This document shows, in pieces, positions 11,201 through 20,729 of a stretch of 64,000 bases of DNA. Origin of the DNA: Lactifluus volemus. Lineage: Eukaryota; Basidiomycota; Agaricomycetes; Russulales; Russulaceae. Made by a program: the position numbers and the translations under genes. A model generated the notes under the pieces. The model saw only the letters and a list, made by a program, of their open reading frames with translations, was not told the DNA's origin and did not search any database. The stretch covers positions 62,001 to 126,000 of the forward strand of contig WTXI01000008.1 in NCBI GenBank assembly GCA_022376515.1, written 5' to 3'. The stretch's first letter is position 1. Each line of letters starts with the position of its first letter.

Positions 11201-11727
11201 GTGCAGAAGTGGATGTTCGAGGAGACAATAACATGACTCCACTGCACTGCGCATCGATAGATGGAGATCGCCAATTGGCGCAGTCGCTCCTTAGCCTTGG
11301 TGCAGATCCGAATGCCCGGGATGACTGGGGTCAAACTCCACTGCACTCGGCAGCTGAGATGGGGATCCCCAACGCAACTCGGATACTACTCGAGCTCGAT
11401 GCTGATGCCAATGTTCGGAATTATGACGATCTGACGTCATTACGCACATCGCAGCGTGCCAGTGATCGCTTCGATATGGATCAAGCATCACCTGTACTAT
11501 GCCGTATAGATGTGAACGCAAGGAATTTCCAGCGGAGAACTCCGTTACATCTAGCCGCGGCCTCTGGCTGGGGAACTCGGAGGCTCGACGCCGCATGTGC
11601 ATTGCTCGAGCATGGTGCGTACAAAACGGCTATGGACATGGAGGGCAAGACACCATTCCAAATTGCGGCATGGTTTGGACATGGGGAGTTCATGAAACTG
11701 CTGTTAGAATATGGTGCCAAGCATTGA
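8224..11727 (+). CDS. Goodbye-NACHT-ankyrin NLR (STAND protein)
   Basis: The start at 8224 opens a Ser-rich leader and a fungal STAND N-terminal Goodbye domain (helical; landmarks FRSILVAALEDYKKKT and GRTDIEDALKKLEKL). A NACHT NTPase follows, and ankyrin repeats from about 11020 to the stop complete it. The P-loop G-K-A-G-S-G-K-S is rebuilt across an intron at 9423-9483; Walker B is AIVDALDEC near 9840. Other introns read as 8524-8580, about 8634-8671, 8881-8933, 9075-9127, 9191-9245, about 9512-9566 and 10179-10226; the last is 48 nt, in frame, and restores DGMFRWVACQL. Such proteins act in fungal nonself recognition and programmed cell death by NTP-driven assembly. No stop or frameshift remains after splicing. 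The 38-nt second intron is the weakest part of the model. Confidence 0.9.
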
Positions 11728-12464
11728 GGGGAAATCATAGTGGCCATTGATTGTAGATCTGCTCTAGGCTAGTAGTACTAGAATGATCCTACCTTCCCTT
11801 TGTGTCATTTTTCTATCTATTATATTAAAGGAAGACAGCTTTTTGCCAAAGTGAGCTGCACTGCATCAGGAAATTGTACAAAAGCTTTCTTCCTTTTTTA
11901 CTTTTGCAAGCTGTCCCAAGTAAATAGTGTTGTTCCAGCCCGGCCTGAGGCCGGCAGCCGGCCAAGGCTGGCCAACTGAAGGGCTTGAGGGGTCCTGTGG
12001 CTCGGCTCCCCTCTCGGTTGAGCCGAAGCCGGCCGGTGTGGCCGGGGCTCTAATTAGTAAGCATTAGTAAGCAGGGCATGCGACGCCACAACTATCCAGT
12101 TCATGCATGTGTAGTTTCTCTGACCTGTAACCTCTCTTACCTCTTTTGTGGTCTTTCTTTACCTATTTTCTGGTCAACGATCTACTGTTCTATCCAAGTT
12201 TCTCAACTGCCCCTGGACCATCGCCCCGACCATGTTTGACTTTCTCTGTCAGAACTGTCACCACTGGCATGCCGGTGAGTCCTCATTATGTTTCATGGGC
12301 TATTTTTCACTGGTACCTTCAAGGTTCTTGCACTTGCTCAGAAGGCAAGCCAGTGAGTCGTTCGATTCTTGTTTATATCTGATGACTCCTGACATTTTTC
12401 CCCATCCCCATCCCCCGTCACCTTTCTAACGGTCTAACCCACCACTCTACTTTGTGCCATCCAA
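11728..12464. other. Intergenic stretch with one GC-rich hairpin
   Basis: No gene is convincing here. A short reading frame starts at 12232 (MFDFLCQNCHHWHAG) and is followed by a consensus-like GTGAGT donor, so an upstream exon of the next gene is possible but unproven. The GC-rich block at 11937-12049 is listed separately. Confidence 0.5.
11937..12049. repeat. GC-rich imperfect inverted repeat (MITE-like)
   Basis: The ends AGCCCGGCCTGAGGCCGG and CCGGCCGGTGTGGCCGGGGCT are imperfect inverted complements, and the inside has further CCGGC/GCCGG self-complementarity. It is far more GC-rich than its flanks, which suggests an inserted foldback element. No target duplication was recognised. Confidence 0.4.
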
Positions 12465-12812
12465 ATGTCAACCGTCTCTACCATCAAGTCTCTTGTCAAG
12501 GAGATCGGCATCCTCTTCAACACCCTTTCTGACTCCGTGTCGAAGGCGTCGAAAGCTGACAAGATATGGTTGGTCATGAATTCAGAGGAGTGCGAGATCC
12601 CACACGAGACCTTTAATTGCCGATTTGATGCTTTGTTTGGGGAGGACTGTCATGACTCAAATGGTCGATTACACTATGTGCGACAGGGTAAGTTTGGTAT
12701 GGGTGTCATCATATTGTATCTCCTCAAGGTCAACTGGGCAGTTGACTTTCCACTGGATCTAGTGGAGATCAAACTGCAACGTCTTATTATGGAACTCAAG
12801 CTCCTTCAGTGA
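12465..12812 (+). CDS. Small conserved fungal hypothetical protein
   Basis: The 115-residue ORF has a helical N-terminus (KSLVKEIGILFNTLSDSVSKASKA), then ETFNCRFDALFGEDCHDSNG and a C-terminal helix ending LQRLIMELKLL. From memory it resembles the C-terminal part of an uncharacterised Agaricomycete family with RFDALFGEDCRD and a KLGMG segment; here KFGMG is kept, so the frame looks continuous without an intron. No function is known to me. Related family members seem longer at the N-terminus, so this may be a truncated copy or its first exon may lie at about 12232. Confidence 0.55.
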   Translation: MSTVSTIKSLVKEIGILFNTLSDSVSKASKADKIWLVMNSEECEIPHETFNCRFDALFGEDCHDSNGRLHYVRQGKFGMGVIILYLLKVNWAVDFPLDLVEIKLQRLIMELKLLQ

Positions 12813-12837
12813 GTACAACACTTGATATCTCATACCA

Positions 12838-14230
12838 CACTCACCTATCTATATCCTCGACGACGACGTCCTTCTCGAAATATTCAAGTTCCATCGACTG
12901 GGTATCAAAGACGAAGATGATGGTGAGAACGTCCGGGTTATCCGCAGGTGGGACCGCCAATGTTGGTGGTACAAGCCGGCTCAGGTGTCCCAAGCATGGA
13001 GACGCCTCATTCTGGCATCACCAGTTCAACTGGATCTTCACCTTCTCTGCACTTATGGTGTTGCCATAGCACATGCTAACACATTCACCACCCCTTCCGC
13101 TCATCATCTTTTACAACGACAGTGATCGCGAGATGACAGCAGAAGATGATGAGGGTGCACTGCTTGCAATCTCACACTGTGATCGTGTTCGTCGTATTTC
13201 CCTCTGCATGCCCGCCCCAAACTTGGAGAAGTTCATGGCTGTCATGGATGAAGAGTTCCCTGTTCTAGAACGCATATGTCTCGGATCGAAACTCGAAGAT
13301 TCTAGACGCCTGGTCTTTCCCCCAACCCTTCAAGCACCCAAACTAAGTCACGTTTGGACGGATTCAATTGGATTTCCCTTACGCACAAATGCTGGGGGTC
13401 TCGTCAATCTCGAGCTTATAGATATCCCGGCATCCACCTACTTCCCCTCAAGTTATATACTTGCTCTGGTTTCACTCATGCCCCATCTGGAGACTCTCGT
13501 GATTCATTTCAGTTCCCCCCCTCCGATTCGTGATGTGATTGATGTCGGAAGGCAACTATCAAACACCTGGATCACGGATCATCCCCTTATTCACCTTCAC
13601 ATCCTTTCATTTCGAGGCGTCAGCACTTACCTTGAAAGCCTTGTTGCTCAGATCAGTGCCCCCGCTCTTAGCGTACTCAATATCCGGCTTTTCAATCAGC
13701 TCATATTCACTGTTCCACGCCTCTTGCGGTTCATGCAGACATCAGAAAACCTCAGCTATCGCACCCTCAAGCTCACTTTCAATAAGGATTTTGTTGGTTT
13801 AATGTTGGACACTGATCGGAATCAGTGGCAAAATTTCTTGCGCTTGCGGATCATGTGCAGACACCTCGATTGGCAAGTATCGTCCGCGATCCAGATCTTC
13901 GGTGCACTTTCTCCTGTGCTTTCTGTGGTGGAGAAACTCACGCTCGGTGATGTGGAGGAAAGTCGGTGGCTCGGCGAGGTTGGCAGATCACATTGGCGGG
14001 GACTTCTCGGGCCCTTCAACAGTGTAAAGTCACTTTGTGTATCAACTACACTTGTCAGAGGACTCTCTCATTCTCTATGTTTGGAGGGTGAAGAAATGCC
14101 TCTGGAACTTTTGCCATATCTGCGTGAGCTTCAATATTTTGGTGGATTCAATGCTTATCGCGACCTCATCCCGTTCATAAATGAACGAAATGTAGCTGGC
14201 CATGCTCTGAAATTGGTAGGTTTTTCTTAG
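12838..14230 (+). pseudogene. F-box/LRR-like protein, copy A, with a 2-base deletion
   Basis: Homology to copy C starts at about 12838 (PIYILDDDVLLEIFKF, an F-box-like helix pair) and continues through a repeat-rich solenoid to 14215. Comparison at the same point shows copy C reading GTAGCAGACATG and copy A reading ATAGCACATG, so two bases are missing just before 13073. This separates the F-box part from the 385-residue open remainder (13073-14230). A truncated protein could start at 13073. No start codon is visible for the F-box part in its own frame. The 3' end offers a donor at 14216 towards the dsRNA-binding module. Expected role of an intact member: substrate receptor of an SCF ubiquitin ligase. 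Confidence 0.7.
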
Positions 14231-14278
14231 CCAGCTCATGGCGGCTCTATCTGATGCTTCAGGGGCACACGATCTAAG

Positions 14279-14647
14279 GTCAACCTCAGTGAGTATACCT
14301 ACTGGCTCTGTATTTCTATGTTCCTCATGTATGCAGGCCCAAATCCCGTAGGCCCAGATCCCGTCAGGGATTTAAACATCTTCCTCTCTATGGGAAACCT
14401 GGCTCGCCACTTCAGCTGGGTAATGTCTCGGGAAGGCCCCGACTTACAAGCTACTCATTATTCTGACGCTATGTGTGAGTACCACACCACTGACTAAGAT
14501 GCAAGGATGGTAAATTGATCTCCACTAGTCTGCGGCATTCTTGTCGGCCAAGGGAGGGGCGTTTCGGTGGGCGCAGCAAAGCGTGAGGCCGCACTGCAAG
14601 CTTTGGCCAACTTGAGGATGACTCGGAATGGTTTTCCCGAACCTTGA
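14279..14647 (+). CDS. dsRNA-binding-domain module, copy A
   Basis: Exons 14337-14474 and 14529-14647 join (ATG-T / TC-TGC) into a single dsRBM-like fold. It has L-N-x-F-L near the start, a GP loop (SREGPDLQATHY), then GQGRGVS and an A-A-K-R-E-A-A-L-x-A-L helix, ending in EP-stop. A 10-base mini-exon at 14279-14288 would connect it in frame with the F-box solenoid (donor 14216), but such a small exon is doubtful. Canonical dsRBMs carry K-K-x-A-K at the start of helix 2; here only A-A-K remains, so RNA affinity may be low. Equivalent modules occur at 18.0-18.4 and 28.5-28.9 kb. Confidence 0.6.
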
Positions 14648-14789
14648 GAGATTGTGATTTCTCTTTGCCTATGGAGATGAAATTCCAGAGACAAGAGGCG
14701 TGACGTGTCTCTGAACTACTAGCGGATGTAAATCTTACGATACTGTAATATCAAATGTCTCCCCTAAGAAAACACCATCCCACGATGTC

Positions 14790-14877
14790 TTTTTTTGATG
14801 CTGGAATACACGATTTCAATTATACGTAGTTCCAGCGACACGCGAGCAGACGACACTCAGTAATGATAATTAGACGC
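14790..14877 (+). repeat. Upstream module, copy 2, left half
   Basis: Carries TATACGTAGTTCCAGC and GAGCAGACGACA, matching 20540-20576, and stops exactly at the 13-base target duplication of the inserted retroposon. Its other half resumes at 17561. Confidence 0.65.
14865..14877 (+). repeat. Target-site duplication, left (GATAATTAGACGC)
   Basis: Thirteen bases, GATAATTAGACGC, repeated exactly at 17548-17560. Together they bracket the poly(A)-tailed insertion. Confidence 0.85.
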
Positions 14878-17547
14878 GGGGGGGACCTTGAAACCAAACC
14901 ACCACCACGGTTTGGCAATCCCTCACTTCGGCGAGGGCAAGGTTGAGGAAGAGCACAACTCACTCTCGGAGACCAAACCCGCCCCCCCAGGAGATGACCC
15001 CTCCAGAAACAAATAAACCTAAAACACTCTCAGACCCAAGAGACCCACACGGGAGACCCCCCCAGACCACCTAACAGGTCCTACATAACCCTGTAACCTA
15101 AACAATGACCCCCCTGTAGTAACCACCTAGAATAAAACTATAAACACTGAACGCTGAGCCCCCACACCAACCCCCCCTAGAGAACCAACCGCTAACCCCC
15201 CACCCAACATAAACCCAAAAACCAACCCCCTGAAAACGTAAGGTACACTATCCAAAATGGTAGCCACCCGTCCCCAACAGCACATGCCGAACGCTACAAC
15301 AGCCCTCAACCAACCCACCCCAAATCCTTAACCAACATGGAAGACACCTCCCCCCCTCACAAACCAATCCCAAAAACGGAAGAGAGCCCTCTCTGAATCC
15401 CTCTCAGAACAAACCCCGAAGAGAACAAATGACCAACCCCCCCCCAAAACCCCTGCAACCCTACACAATCCACATGACACGCTCCCTCAGGGAACCCGGA
15501 AGCAACTCCCCACCCCAAGGCAGAAAACGCCGACCTTGAGGTGTGGGGCACCCACTGACAAAACAACGACCACCGCTCCCCGGCCCACATCACGCTCCCT
15601 GTCCCACAGACAAACTCCCACCTGTCTTGCAAGCTTTCGGGCTCAAAGGCTCTAAGAGAGCTATCCTCATCTGCCCTCTCACTGGGGCACGCCTTTATTG
15701 GCCCACACACTGCTAGATTCCATCCCGATACCCGCCATGCTGTCCCACAACGGCCACAACGTTGAGTCTGAGATTTCCATTCCAACTTGTTCTACCACAT
15801 ACATATAGGTGCACAGTCGATCAACAGTCATTTCACTTGTCTTAATATGGCACCTGAAGAACTGTCAACACTTTCGTTCGGATGTGCTGGTCACGCTCCA
15901 TCCCCCGTCGACCTTCCACCCAAAGGCGTGCCAACCACGCTACTTACTCCTTCATCTCTTTTCTGACACCTTGACTCGAGGACAATCCGGAGCTGATAGA
16001 GCCGGTGAATCATGACCATATTCGACTCGCCACCACGTCACCACCCAGATGCACCGGCAGATAGCCACTGGAACATTCGACGCCCCTTTCTTGGGGTCTG
16101 ATACGGGCAGCAAAAATAGCGATGCCAATATACGCTCCGATCAGTACTGCTATAAGTCTTGGTAACTACGTTCGCGTTACGAGGACATCCCTAGAAGTTT
16201 TCAAAGCAGGTCACCTGCCTGATCCTAACACGTCCAGCATGGGCTCATCTGACTCGGAAGTGAGTGCTCAGTCACAGGACGAAAAAGTTGCTAAGCCCAA
16301 GGAAGATCTCCAAGCGCACCTGTCAGAGTTTCACCTGTTGCAAACTAGTGACAATCACATCCGCCGTCCGCTCTCACATTCAGTAATTGCATATCACATG
16401 ATACTGCGTCTCTTCTGCCACCCAGCCACCCCTGCGGAGTCCGCTTTCTAAACAGGCGAGCACATCATCACTGCGTACCTCTCCACCCCGAAATGCGCCA
16501 CGACATCTTCTCTCCAAGTCGACACCGACACTTCATTGCCCACCCTCTCTGATTGCGGAATCGACCCCTTACCTGACGCCTTGAAAGGGCCTGTCTATCC
16601 CTCACCACCACCACTTGAATACCTGTGACCACCGAAATCGAATGGAGCCAAAGAGATGGTACCTGAGTTCTACGCAAACGTGAGGAAGACACGGAGAACG
16701 ACATGTCGAGGATGGTGGCATGGACCAGCATGATAGAATGCTTCACTTATCTAGATACCCTGGAGATCCCCGTATCACACAGTTCCCCATACTTTGATCA
16801 TGTACTAGTATCTCATTAGATACCAAGTCGCGATGAGCGAGTGAAAACCACAAAGGAATTGCCCCGTGAGTGATGGACCCAAAGCCGGAATCGCCCCTCC
16901 TCCTGCCCAATGAATCTAGATAACTGGCAGACGAATAATGCGATGGTTGTACACTTAGCCCATAGAGGATGTCTGGGGACAGGCATTTATCCCAAACCGA
17001 TCTGGCCATCCCAGTAATAAGCGTGATTTCGACCCCAGAGCAATGACAAGTCTGCAATGATGAAAACCGCTAGAGATGGGCCCTATGTGCGAGAGAGTGA
17101 ATCAAGATAAATATCATACCAGCCCCAAAATTGAAAAACGCTGAAAGGAAAAATCAATAAAAGACCGGCCACACCCGCTCCAATGTCGAAAAACGCGGAA
17201 TTTTTTCAAAAGACTTGCCGATGATAAGATAGCGGCGACAAAAATCTTATAAGCGAAATCAGTGACATAGGGCTAAAACAACCTGGGAAAATGCCCTTAA
17301 AAGAAATACCAGGATTTTCATTACTTGAGAAGAGGTTTTTTAGTGGGTAGTAAACGTGGAAATACCCGCCTCCTGAGCCCCACACTACCCCGTAACAGGG
17401 GTGTGCGTAAACGCATTTTTTGCCCTCCCTCCGAGCCCGGACCACTACGGCCCGCTTCAGCGCATTAGGTTAGAGCTGTTAGGTAACATAGTTACTATCT
17501 TCGTCTACCTAATACATCGCTTATCAAAAAAAAAAAAAAAAAAAAAA
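14878..17547 (+). mobile_element. Poly(A)-tailed non-LTR retroposon insertion, 2.67 kb
   Basis: The block begins with a G run, ends with 22 adenines (17526-17547) and is flanked by a 13-base direct repeat. These are the marks of target-primed reverse transcription (LINE-type or LINE-mobilised). Removing it and one duplication restores the module seen at 20455-20720. The first 900 bases are A/C-rich on the plus strand and G-poor. I found no reverse transcriptase or endonuclease reading frame, and no ORF above about 145 codons, so it is a 5'-truncated, decayed or non-autonomous element. Its 3' end before the tail reads CCTAATACATCGCTTATC. Confidence 0.8.
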
Positions 17548-17560
17548 GATAATTAGACGC
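17548..17560 (+). repeat. Target-site duplication, right (GATAATTAGACGC)
   Basis: Second copy of the 13-base duplication, directly after the poly(A) tract. Confidence 0.85.
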
Positions 17561-17620
17561 TCGACTTGTTGGCGCCCACGTCCGCGTTTGTACGCAGCTT
17601 AGCGCTGTCATGAACAACTA
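17561..17620 (+). repeat. Upstream module, copy 2, right half
   Basis: TCGACTTGTTGGCGCCCACG, CGTTTGTACGCAGC, TTAGCGCTG and CATGAACA follow the same order as at 20593-20650 and 7816-7870. From about 17625 to 17930 the sequence is AT-rich and then GC-rich, with no gene recognised. Confidence 0.65.
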
Positions 17621-18007
17621 AGTTATACAGTAGCACACAAGATAGATTTGAGTAAAAGTAGTTTAATTTCATTTTGTGTCATACATCTAGCTTAACAATA
17701 TATAATCATTTTATTTGTATTTATCCTCAGAAAAAATGAAGAAAAACAAATAGCCTTACTATATGTTATGATTATGTTAAGGTTTTGTTGGCCTCAAAAG
17801 GCAGTTTTCAAACCAGTGCCCCCTGCCTCGCTCGCGCGTTTCCGAAAGCCTTGTGCCCCCGAATCTTCCCGCAGGCGTTAACTTTACTCCCGCGCACGTC
17901 CTTCTGCCGCCTCGATTTAGCATCCCCTCTGATTCCTTATTCAACTCCCAGTCGCTCTATCTGATTCATCTTACACCCTGATCGCCATCTACGACACAGA
18001 TCACAAT

Positions 18008-18376
18008 GATTAGTCCTAGCGGTGGTGAGTATACCTGCTCGATATTTCTATGTTCTCTTTTAGTTATAATGAATGCAACTCGAGATCCTGCTGTCGAATT
18101 AAACAACTTCCTCCAAAATCACCCTACGGGAGACCTGACTCCCCAATTCAGTTGGGCGATGACTCGCGAAGGCCCAGACAACTCAGTCGTTCATACTGCC
18201 ACTGCTATGTGTGAGTACACGTCATGATAGTTCCGAATAAGGTTTGACCTGGTATTCACGTAGTTCGCGGTGCTCCAGTCGGTCAAGGGAGGGGCGTTTC
18301 GAAAGCCGCTGCGAGGCGTGTCGCCAACGCGCAGGTTTTGGCCTCGTTTAAGGCGAATGGAGTTCCGAAGTCTTAA
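18008..18376 (+). CDS. dsRNA-binding-domain module, copy B (its F-box part is missing)
   Basis: Exons 18064-18210 and 18264-18376 (joined T/TT) encode one dsRBM-like domain: V-E-L-N-N-F-L-Q, SWAMTREGPDN, VVHTATAM, then APVGQGRGVSKAAARR and a helix ending in LASF. An upstream piece (18006-18030, MISPSG) has a GTGAGTATAC donor and could be its first exon. Homology to copy D begins near 17933, inside what is an intron in D, so the F-box part has been lost or was never duplicated. It may be an orphan dsRBM protein of about 95 residues or a remnant. Confidence 0.55.
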
Positions 18377-19042
18377 GGGATGGAGATTACTCTTTACATA
18401 TGAAGATGGAAGTCGCTCAGTGTAAACGACAACCCGATGGATGTCACGGTCCCGACTCTGAATGTATTACTACATTGGTACGGTTTTGGAAATATAAAGG
18501 GTGACTCGGTATATCATTTCCTCGTTTCCATCTGTGGGTGTCTGCTGACCACTCCTTCCCACTCAGCTACAACTATCTCACCTTCCCGGAATATGCCACT
18601 ATAATCGATTCAGTAACAACTTTTCGTCGATCTCGTCTGTGATTCTGAATGGTACCCCTCTTCCACACGCAGCTCAATTTACTCTTCGCATCAATAACTT
18701 TTTTAAGCGTCTTTGGTTCTTTTTTTTAATTGAGATGGGACTTTGGAACAGGGCTAGAACCTGCCCTTTTTTCCACTCGCTTTTGGGGCTCAACGTCCGC
18801 CGTAGAGAACCCCGGGAAGATACGAAGGGCCTGCGCTAGTGGGGATGAGGACTTGGTGTACATTAATAATGAAGAGGTGAATGCCCTAAAAAGTGTTGAA
18901 TGGATTGCATGCGACGATAAATTAGATACAATAGGCCAATACATATAATAGAGTCCCAAATTCGACTGAAGCACCCTCGAAACCAAAGAACCCTCTTTCT
19001 CGAAGCAGACACTCACGCACTCACGATTCGAGGCTAGACATC

Positions 19043-19470
19043 TCATAGTCGATCGGTACATCTTTCCTTCCGCTCGACCCACATCGCGTCGTCGCTCCCG
19101 AGGTCTATACCTTTTCCACAATCCAGCCGCCGACGACGGGCAGCTCCCTGAGTTCTACACCACCCATACCACCACTCGTCATACCGCCGCACGCAACCGA
19201 ACTGCTGTTGCTGCTGCTGATCGTCGAGTCGTAGTGGTGGCGAACGACGACAAAGTGCTCGCCGTGCTAGCCGAGATAATCGATGTTCGGAACGGCGAGC
19301 GCAACGTCGCGCGCGTGCGCGAGCCTCGCGTCCGTCTGAAGCTGGAGCCCTCGGCCGTGCATGCGAGGTGGCTGCGGACGCCTTATGGACGCGCCGTGCA
19401 AGTGGAGCATGCTGAGTGCTCCGAAGCCCGCAAACGCGGGTGCATACTCGTGCTAGGAAAATTGTGTGAA
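19043..19470 (-). pseudogene. 3' exon of the TPR/F-box gene, broken duplicate
   Basis: Counterpart of the last exon of the gene at 29543-31992. The minus strand shows the shared GRRRLDCGKGIDLGSDDAMW and the Gln/Ser run, but a frame change separates the end (SerGluArg-rich) from the histidine/arginine-rich middle, and the upstream exons are absent in this orientation. One upstream exon lies inverted at 19.97-20.27 kb. Not functional. Confidence 0.75.
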
Positions 19471-19531
19471 AGATAAAGGGAGGAAGGTACCATGGGCCGG
19501 TCGGAGACGGTGCAGGCAAGATGAATCGCGA

Positions 19532-19955
19532 AAGCGTAATACAAACCCCAGATGACAACCACGACGAGGACAGGCACACCGACAGGTACGAAGATAGCGT
19601 CGGTGTATCCCAGTGACATTATAATCAAGGCCACTTGGAACTACTTTGACATCAGGTCGTTTCGAAATTTGATCAAACGTAGGACACGGTCAACCGAAGA
19701 GCTCCGGTTGTGCGCACTCTTCAAAAACTGGCCGTGGAGGATGGGCATGTGCTTGTAATGCCGGGCCAGTTGGATGCCGCCGGCCGCGAAACCTACTGCG
19801 GAAAAACTGAAAGCAAAACTTGCGATCCAGAACAAGTTTACCCTGATGATGCTGAATTGTGACGGGTCGATGACGGGGTGAGTGGGGCATAGGATGGAAG
19901 AGACGGAGGGCCGTGGTGCCATCATGGAGGTCTCTGGCGAGATGCGTGAGCGCAT
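19532..19955 (-). pseudogene. Membrane-protein gene fragment
   Basis: On the minus strand one frame holds two hydrophobic segments (FWIASFAFSFSAVGFAAGG near 19860-19800 and VPVGVPVLVVVVIWGLYYAF near 19590-19540), interrupted by a TAG at 19641-19643. Neither end looks like a gene boundary. It lies between the two oppositely oriented pieces of the duplicated F-box gene, so it marks the breakpoint of the rearrangement. The family is not recognised. Confidence 0.5.
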
Positions 19956-19972
19956 CGCTGCATATAATTCCC

Positions 19973-20279
19973 CGGGTATGCAGGAAAGCGTGATAAATGA
20001 ACCAACGCACGTGTTTCTACCTCAACTGGATATCTTCCGCTTCGCACTTGTCGGACACGATGACGATTTGGCCCTCTTCGGCGCTGTCGTACAATTCTTG
20101 CGCGCGCGTCCGCGCCTGAGCAGACTTGATCTGGGTACCTGTCCATGGAAGCTCGTTCGCAGGCTCTTGCTAGAACTCACTGGCTTGCGAGTCTTGCGCG
20201 CGCATCACGAGCCTCACCAACCTCACTCTCGGCGCGCTCATCTGCGCATTACCGCGAGAAATGCTCGTTCAACGTTCTG
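19973..20279 (+). pseudogene. Inverted middle exon of the TPR/F-box gene
   Basis: The plus strand encodes GMQESVINEPTHVFLPQLD, FALVGHDDDLALFGAVVQF and RLDLGTCPW, matching the minus-strand gene at about 30395-30085 almost residue for residue. The frame shifts after about 20205. The piece is in opposite orientation to its own 3' exon at 19.04-19.47 kb, showing an inversion. Confidence 0.8.
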
Positions 20280-20454
20280 ATGACCGCGGATCCATAGAAT
20301 AATATTGACAAAAGAGGCGTTCTGGCAATATCCTGGACTTTTGGAACTTGCGTATCGGCATCGACTCATCCAGAGTGCATGGGATGGGTTAAATACAGTA
20401 TGTATTGTGGAATCGCGGTAGGCACTGTGGAAGTGATAAGTGACCTAGTAGGAG

Positions 20455-20729
20455 TACGTAATCACGGCGCAGCGAGACCGTCCGGTGACCTGGCTCGCCG
20501 TTGATTAAACGTTGATTACTGTTATTCTGGATACACAACTTATACGTAGTTCCAGCAATGCTGCAAGCAGACGACATTGATGTGTAGATGCTCGATTTTT
20601 TGGCGCCAGCGTCCACGTTTGTACATAGCTCAGCGCCGCTTTCATGAACAGCTGACACGACACGAGGCTGTAATCAGGCCAACGGCCTCCAGCTTTCAAT
20701 CACATCCTTGTCGTTACTCTCGCCCCGCG
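20455..20729 (+). repeat. Upstream module, copy 3 (directly upstream of F-box copy C)
   Basis: The most complete copy of the module described at 7686. It runs straight up to the ATG at 20730, which supports a promoter/5'-leader role for this copy. It shares CACGAGGCTGTAATCAGGCC-type sequence with the copy in front of the NLR gene. Confidence 0.65.

Larger units (their letters stand above)
17933..19531. repeat. Segmental duplication, copy B side
   Basis: About 1.6 kb closely matching 28480-30081, with small indels: the dsRBM module, its 3' flank and the last exon of the convergent F-box gene (minus). Long tracts such as CTATCTCACCTTCCCGGAAT are identical. The match breaks at AGATGAATCGCGA, where other sequence begins. 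Confidence 0.85.

Noticed and set aside
12809..13069. 86-codon plus ORF overlapping the F-box part of copy A
   Set aside because: Out of frame with the F-box homology; the real residues read in another frame up to the 2-base deletion.
15357..15785. Minus-strand ORF of 142 codons inside the poly(A)-tailed insertion
   Set aside because: Trp/Gly/Cys-rich translation of an A/C-biased strand with no domain; opposite to the element's sense strand. Taken as a compositional artefact.
19234..19476. 80-codon plus ORF (with a twin at 29753-29995)
   Set aside because: Antisense shadow of the last exon of the TPR/F-box gene, conserved only because that exon is duplicated.
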